A DNA stretch of 64,000 nt from Tissierella pigra (GTDB lineage Bacteria > Bacillota > Clostridia > Tissierellales > Tissierellaceae), in the NCBI RefSeq assembly GCF_009695605.1, contig NZ_VUNQ01000009.1:34714-98713 (forward strand), in the 5' to 3' direction. Of this stretch, positions 63,557-64,000 are shown in pieces. A program made the translations under genes and the position numbers. The notes under the pieces were generated by a model. It had not been told where the DNA came from and did no database searches. It saw only the letters and a program-made list of their open reading frames with translations. Each line of letters starts with the position of its first letter. Positions within the stretch are counted from its first letter, which is position 1.

Positions 63557-63592
63557 CAAAAAAACTAACATACCAATGGTATGCTAGTTAGT
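63557..63592 (-). terminator. Terminator-like hairpin for transcription entering from the right
   Basis: ACTAAC/GTTAGT plus ATACC/GGTAT pairing with a 4-base bulge, and on the minus strand a run of seven T follows. It would end transcripts starting to the right of 63593. Confidence 0.6.
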
Positions 63593-63921
63593 AATTAATT
63601 ATATATATTTAAATAATTCATATTGAAAATTCGGGATTGTATAAATCTGATCCCCTTCTGGGGAATATAGGCTTAAAGTAAATAATACCTGAGGCATTAC
63701 TATTATAACTTTAAAATAAGGATAAGATTATATAAAAAATCAATTTAAAATTTTTAACTATATTTCAACAATTAATCTAACTTTACCACTATAACATATA
63801 TATGAATTATTTGCAAATTCATTATTTTATTAAAAAGTCTTAAATTCTAGAGAAGTCAAACATATGTGACACAGACCTCTGAAAAATTTTCTCTGAATAA
63901 TGCTGTGGTTTTCTTAAATTG

Positions 63922-63980
63922 CTAGTAATTATTTTGTCAAGGAGGAAAGCGATAGCGATCCTTGATTAAATAATTATTAG
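63922..63980. repeat. 22-bp inverted repeat with 15-base loop near the window edge
   Basis: Arms 63922-63943 and 63959-63980 match at 19 of 22 positions when reverse-complemented (inner tcaaggA/Tccttga exact). The loop is ggaaagcgatagcga. It could be a transposon end, a mobile-element foot or a transcript hairpin; the context is cut off by the window. Confidence 0.5.
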
Positions 63981-64000
63981 TAATACCATCTTAAGCAGCA

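Larger units (their letters stand above)
63529..64000. other. 472-base tail with inverted repeats and no clear gene
   Basis: Contains the terminator at 63557-63592, a short frame 63599-63697 (MPQVLFTLSLYSPEGDQIYT...) without ribosome site, a cccc-ttct-gggg hairpin near 63651, and the long inverted repeat at 63922-63980. No complete gene is supported. Confidence 0.6.

Noticed and set aside
1..64000. CRISPR arrays, tRNA or rRNA genes
   Set aside because: No regularly spaced repeats, cloverleaf sequences or rRNA-like stretches were seen on reading; no tool was run.

Overview
The window is AT-rich DNA from an anaerobic, endospore-forming, Gram-positive bacterium of the Clostridia/Tissierellia type. 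The basis is strong GGAGG ribosome sites, gerK-type spore germination genes, CotF-like coat proteins, a gerS-alr pair of the kind known in Clostridioides difficile, a split transketolase, a T-box leader, a PyrR-type attenuator and an in-frame UGA that looks like selenocysteine. Species assignment (Tissierella or Sporanaerobacter relatives) is inference only. No rRNA, tRNA, CRISPR array or intact transposase was seen.

Layout. 1-2.7 kb (+): iron-complex/cobalamin-type ABC importer (binding protein cut by the window edge, permease, ATPase). 2.7-7 kb (-): Lon-family protease, PrcB-like protein, acyltransferase. 7-15.2 kb (-): a probable long operon with a sporadic membrane-anchored protein, GNAT, PIG-L deacetylase, a GT4-CsaB fusion, a WecG/TagA transferase, YitT and split transketolase; it points to a pyruvylated cell-wall polymer, the usual ligand of SLH-domain surface proteins. 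15.3-19.9 kb (-): coiled-coil protein, AcpS-NnrD fusion, GerS-like lipoprotein, alanine racemase, MazE/MazF. 20.1-23.4 kb (-): heterodimeric ABC exporter behind an operator-rich promoter. 24-27 kb: small accessory genes, one pseudogene, a duplicated 112-bp terminator/promoter module and a candidate structured RNA. 27.3-33.1 kb (-): complete pyrB-I-C-F-K-D-E operon behind a PyrR-type attenuator. 33.2-34.1 kb: coat proteins. 34.1-36.9 kb (+): metNIQ under a methionine T-box. 37-56 kb: an accessory stretch, mostly single small enzymes (GNATs, nucleotidyltransferases, histidine phosphatases, Nudix, methyltransferases, kinases) with several decayed genes among them. 57-63.5 kb (-): CBS-domain pyrophosphatase, a glutaredoxin-like selenoprotein, gerKA-KC-KB and a UPF0316 protein. 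The last 470 bases hold inverted repeats and no clear gene.

The most notable items are the unlabelled selenoprotein at 58794-59051 (UPGC redox motif with a small hairpin after the UGA), the pseudoknot-capable leader at 25265-25400, the duplicated regulatory module at 24861/27103, the AcpS-NnrD and GT4-CsaB fusions, and an Fpg/Nei-like protein without the N-terminal proline nucleophile.
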